Source: JALEFZ01 sp964564415 (GTDB taxonomy: Bacteria > Bacteroidota > Bacteroidia > J057). From it: a stretch of DNA of 64,000 nucleotides. Numbering within the stretch: the stretch's first letter is position 1; each line of letters begins with the position of its first letter. The position numbers were made by a program, and so were the translations under genes. The DNA lies in NCBI GenBank assembly GCA_964564415.1, contig CAZMAV010000019.1, positions 1-64,000 of the forward strand, read 5' to 3'. A model generated the notes under the pieces. The model was not told the DNA's origin and searched no databases. It saw only the letters and a list, made by a program, of their open reading frames with translations. Shown in pieces: positions 61,797 through 64,000 of this stretch.

Positions 61797-62591
61797 TTGG
61801 ATTTACTTATCAACGCTTTTTTAGGACTGGGGATTGGAACCGCGCTGGCAGGATGGAACAGAAGTAGACCTGCCCAGCAGGCAAAACTGATGATTGTGGG
61901 GCTGATAGGAGGAATTTTCCCCTCTCTTGACAGCGTGACCCTATTGCCCTTTTTTGATTCTACCCTGGGCTCCTGGCTTGGGCTGAAAGAAAGCGGTGTA
62001 GAAATTTTTCTGGGTAGCCACTGGTACTCCCATCAGGCTTTTATGCATTCGCTACTTGGCGCAGGGTTGTTTTCTCTCCTGCTGGTTCTCTCTATGGCCT
62101 TTGTATATAGATTCCCTATGCGTTCGGCACCAAGTCTAGCTTCTGCTCTTGGTTACGTAGGTATCTACGGAGCCAGTTTTGGCATGAGCTACCTAGCTCA
62201 CCTTTTGGTCGACCTTACGGCTCCCGCAGGACCCTGGGGAGGAATTCGCCTCTTTTTTCCCATGGAAGTATACATGGGGGGTTGGGGAATGACATGGTGG
62301 TGGAACAACTATGATCTTAGCCTGGTCTTAATATTTGTAGTCATTCTTAACCTCTGCCTCATTTCCTGGATACCCCCTCTCAAGAAAGGTATGCGCTACC
62401 TTCCCGCCAGTGTATGCGCCTTTGCTTTTATGCTAATCTCCTGGCAGCTGAATACAAGGGGGTATGACTTCAACAAACAAGGCTATGTAAGCCGGGAAAA
62501 AGCTTCTCACCACATCCAAAGGGAAATTTTGGGAGAGGACATTCACGCTGTCATGGCCAAAATCGACAAAAAGTTACCCTTTTACTACTAA
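61797..62591 (+). CDS. YdjM/DUF457-like membrane-bound metal-dependent hydrolase
   Basis: 264 residues from a TTG at 61797; no earlier ATG exists and the next lies within the conserved part. The family pattern is GGIFPSLDSVTLLPFF, SHQAFMHSLLGAGLF and SYLAHLLVDLTAPAGPWGGIRLFFP, i.e. the D and H residues of the LexA-regulated inner-membrane YdjM group (metal-dependent hydrolase fold). Five or so membrane helices are visible. The soluble tail (about 215-264) is His/Lys rich. Enzymatic function is unproven for the whole family. Confidence 0.78.
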   Translation: MDLLINAFLGLGIGTALAGWNRSRPAQQAKLMIVGLIGGIFPSLDSVTLLPFFDSTLGSWLGLKESGVEIFLGSHWYSHQAFMHSLLGAGLFSLLLVLSMAFVYRFPMRSAPSLASALGYVGIYGASFGMSYLAHLLVDLTAPAGPWGGIRLFFPMEVYMGGWGMTWWWNNYDLSLVLIFVVILNLCLISWIPPLKKGMRYLPASVCAFAFMLISWQLNTRGYDFNKQGYVSREKASHHIQREILGEDIHAVMAKIDKKLPFYY

Positions 62592-62676
62592 TGCCTGTTT
62601 GAATCCTCTGCTTTATTCTTAATTTCAGGATAACCCAGGAGGAAATACCTCTCTCCATTCAGGCAACAAACTCCTT

Positions 62677-63294
62677 ATGCATTACTTGGTTTTCGACTTG
62701 GAAATGACCGGTACAGAAGCTGGCTGGCATGAAATTATCCAGATTGGAGCAGTCCTTTATGATGAAAGCTGGTCTGAAAAAGGTCGCTACCTTACCAATG
62801 TCTATCCCGAAAACGAAGAGAGCTATTCCCTCCCCGCCCTTGAAGTTCATGGGTTATCCATGGAAATCCTGGAAGATGCTCCCATGATGAATGAAGCCCT
62901 GCCCGCCTTTGAGGAGTGGATCCTGAATAACATGGGGCATGCTGCCTCTCGAATGAATGAAAGAGAAAAATCAAGAGTCCTACGCTCGGTTTTTCTTTGC
63001 GGCCAAAGTGTCGTTAATGACATCAACTTCCTCAAATTTGCTTACCGCGACGAGCACCTCAAGTGGCCATTTTCCAATACCCTCATTGATTTACATACCC
63101 TTACATTTTTCGTCTTTCCCCTGATGGAAAAAGCAGGTCAATCAACTCCCCGCTCGCGGAGCCTGGAATCGGTAGCCAATTTTTTTGGGTTCGAAAGGGA
63201 AAGCGAAGAACACAACGCCCTGGAAGATGCCCTTCTGACAGCCCTCTGCCTGAAAAAAGTCTTCGAATTTCGTGATGGCCTCTCTGTAGTTTAG
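62677..63294 (+). CDS. DEDDh 3'-5' exonuclease domain protein
   Basis: 205 residues. The exonuclease motifs are FDLEMTG (ExoI, D7 and E9), SVVNDINFLKFAY (ExoII Asp) and EEHNALEDALLTALCL (ExoIII, H and D five residues apart). This is the DnaQ/RNase T/oligoribonuclease fold acting on DNA or RNA 3' ends in the cytoplasm. It is short, without extra domains, so it could be a proofreading-like or RNA-trimming enzyme. It overlaps the stop of the convergent gene by four bases. Confidence 0.88.
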   Translation: MHYLVFDLEMTGTEAGWHEIIQIGAVLYDESWSEKGRYLTNVYPENEESYSLPALEVHGLSMEILEDAPMMNEALPAFEEWILNNMGHAASRMNEREKSRVLRSVFLCGQSVVNDINFLKFAYRDEHLKWPFSNTLIDLHTLTFFVFPLMEKAGQSTPRSRSLESVANFFGFERESEEHNALEDALLTALCLKKVFEFRDGLSVV

Positions 63295-64000
63295 TCTTCA
63301 GATGCATCAAAAAGTAGGCCCAGCATAGAACGCATGCTTTCCCAGTCCCTCTCGTAGGCGATGCTCAGACCAATCTCCTCTTTGCTGCTGGCTATCCAAC
63401 TGATTACATTTTCCTCCACAGCCTGCCAGTCGGCCAGGTGGAAATTGACCCGCCGCTCCCCCTTCCAGGTCATTCTGTAGACATAATAAGCCTTGGTAAA
63501 CCTATTGATAAAGCGGGTAATCTCCTGTTCGAGTTGGTTGAGTTTTTCCTGCATCTCCTCGGTGGGCAGGCCAGTTTCTTCCACCGCTTCAAATTTAAAA
63601 ATCAGGGTCAGCAACCAGGGGAATTCCCTTTTTTTGGAAAATTGGTAGAAATCTGGGTTGATAAGGACGTAGTTGGGAAAATCATCCAGCATTCCCCTCA
63701 TGAGGGCAAAATTTTCCTCGATCTCATAGCTGTCAAGGGCCATATCACCATCCGGGAAAAGGGGAATACTCCCTTCCAGTCGACCCTTATTGAGGTCATC
63801 GATGAGCATGGGGAGAAGGTCCAGTTGGGGCAGCCGATCTGGATGCTCGGTTTCCTCCTGGCCTTGGAGGGAAAGGTACTGTATCTTAGTAGCCGCATCG
63901 TATTCCCCCAAGACGCTATCCAGCATAATCTGGCATGAAGAATAGAGGTAGGGAGCCTCCGGGTCGAAATCCTTGATGAAAAGATGAAGCTGTATTCTGG
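63291..64000 (-). CDS. hypothetical protein, 5' end outside window (DUF695-like)
   Basis: The frame stays open from the right edge to the stop at 63291, giving at least 236 residues; an internal ATG at 63926 is not necessarily the start because protein-like sequence continues upstream (QLHLFIKDFDPEAPYLYSS). Middle and C-terminal parts (ENFALMRGMLDDFPNYVLIN, FPWLLTLIFKFEAVEETGLP, YYVYRMTWKGERRVNF, IGLSIAYERDWESMRSMLGL) recall the DUF695 group. Role unknown. Confidence 0.6.
   Translation of the reverse strand, partial: RIQLHLFIKDFDPEAPYLYSSCQIMLDSVLGEYDAATKIQYLSLQGQEETEHPDRLPQLDLLPMLIDDLNKGRLEGSIPLFPDGDMALDSYEIEENFALMRGMLDDFPNYVLINPDFYQFSKKREFPWLLTLIFKFEAVEETGLPTEEMQEKLNQLEQEITRFINRFTKAYYVYRMTWKGERRVNFHLADWQAVEENVISWIASSKEEIGLSIAYERDWESMRSMLGLLFDASED

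Noticed and set aside
1..64000. Search for tRNA, CRISPR array, phage genes or transposases
   Set aside because: No T-loop-like GGTTCGAATC blocks with cloverleaf arms, no regularly spaced repeats and no transposase or integrase motifs were seen on either strand.

Overview
The window reads as a chromosomal segment of a Bacteroidota bacterium, plausibly a marine Saprospiria-like lineage (the class-level guess is inference). Supporting signs are C-terminal type IX secretion (T9SS) sorting domains on one intact protein and two wrecks, a TonB-dependent receptor with an N-terminal carboxypeptidase-regulatory domain, a TPR/PD40/OmpA protein with the layout of PorE, many SPII lipoproteins, several TAnnTTTG -7 boxes and a general lack of Shine-Dalgarno sequences. 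No tRNA, rRNA, CRISPR array, prophage or transposase gene was found.

Layout. 1-2740 is a decayed stretch: a small basic protein gene, a possibly truncated membrane gene, a palindromic repeat, and a frameshifted gene joining a two-component-type propeller N-terminus to a T9SS tail. 2755-7010 holds odhB, a VanZ-like/DUF2937 pair, a histone-deacetylase-family gene and an outer-membrane protein. 7113-9605 has a CotH-like secreted protein and the wreck of a large SprB-type adhesin. 9797-16691 carries a retropepsin-PDZ protein, an aldose epimerase, and a TonB receptor paired with a T9SS-exported alpha/beta-hydrolase that lacks its nucleophile. 16837-25183 holds gpx-ppk1, the lptC operon, an erythromycin-esterase-like protein and an NhaC antiporter. 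25336-32503 holds a Crp/Fnr regulator, a DUF885 lipoprotein with a ruined zinc motif, an orphan MlaE and the PorE-like OmpA protein. 32594-41911 is mostly housekeeping: purM, dnaN, an O-methyltransferase, a LysM transglycosylase, nuoI-nuoH cut off from the other nuo genes, a Nudix protein and typA. 42237-47229 has a lipoprotein/beta-barrel pair, a MarR regulator, the second and better kept copy of the palindromic repeat and a site-2 protease. 47425-56111 holds a pseC-like aminotransferase, a large CHAT-like (caspase-fold) protein that appears catalytically dead and is fused to a membrane segment and TPRs, guaB, a secreted pullulanase-type GH13 enzyme and a lipoprotein. 56394-64000 has lysA behind a strongly structured leader, a rhomboid protease, small secreted proteins, a YdjM-like protein, a DEDDh exonuclease and a gene cut by the window end.

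The most unusual signals are: (1) a 111-bp palindromic element in two copies 44 kb apart, whose internal stem carries compensatory base changes; (2) a separate 51-bp repeat placed just after the stop codons of two unrelated genes; (3) an 84-nt element closed by a perfect 12-bp helix between a -7 box and lysA; (4) a set of apparent pseudoenzymes (CHAT-like, DUF885, secreted alpha/beta-hydrolase). Identifications rest on motif recognition by eye, without database searches.
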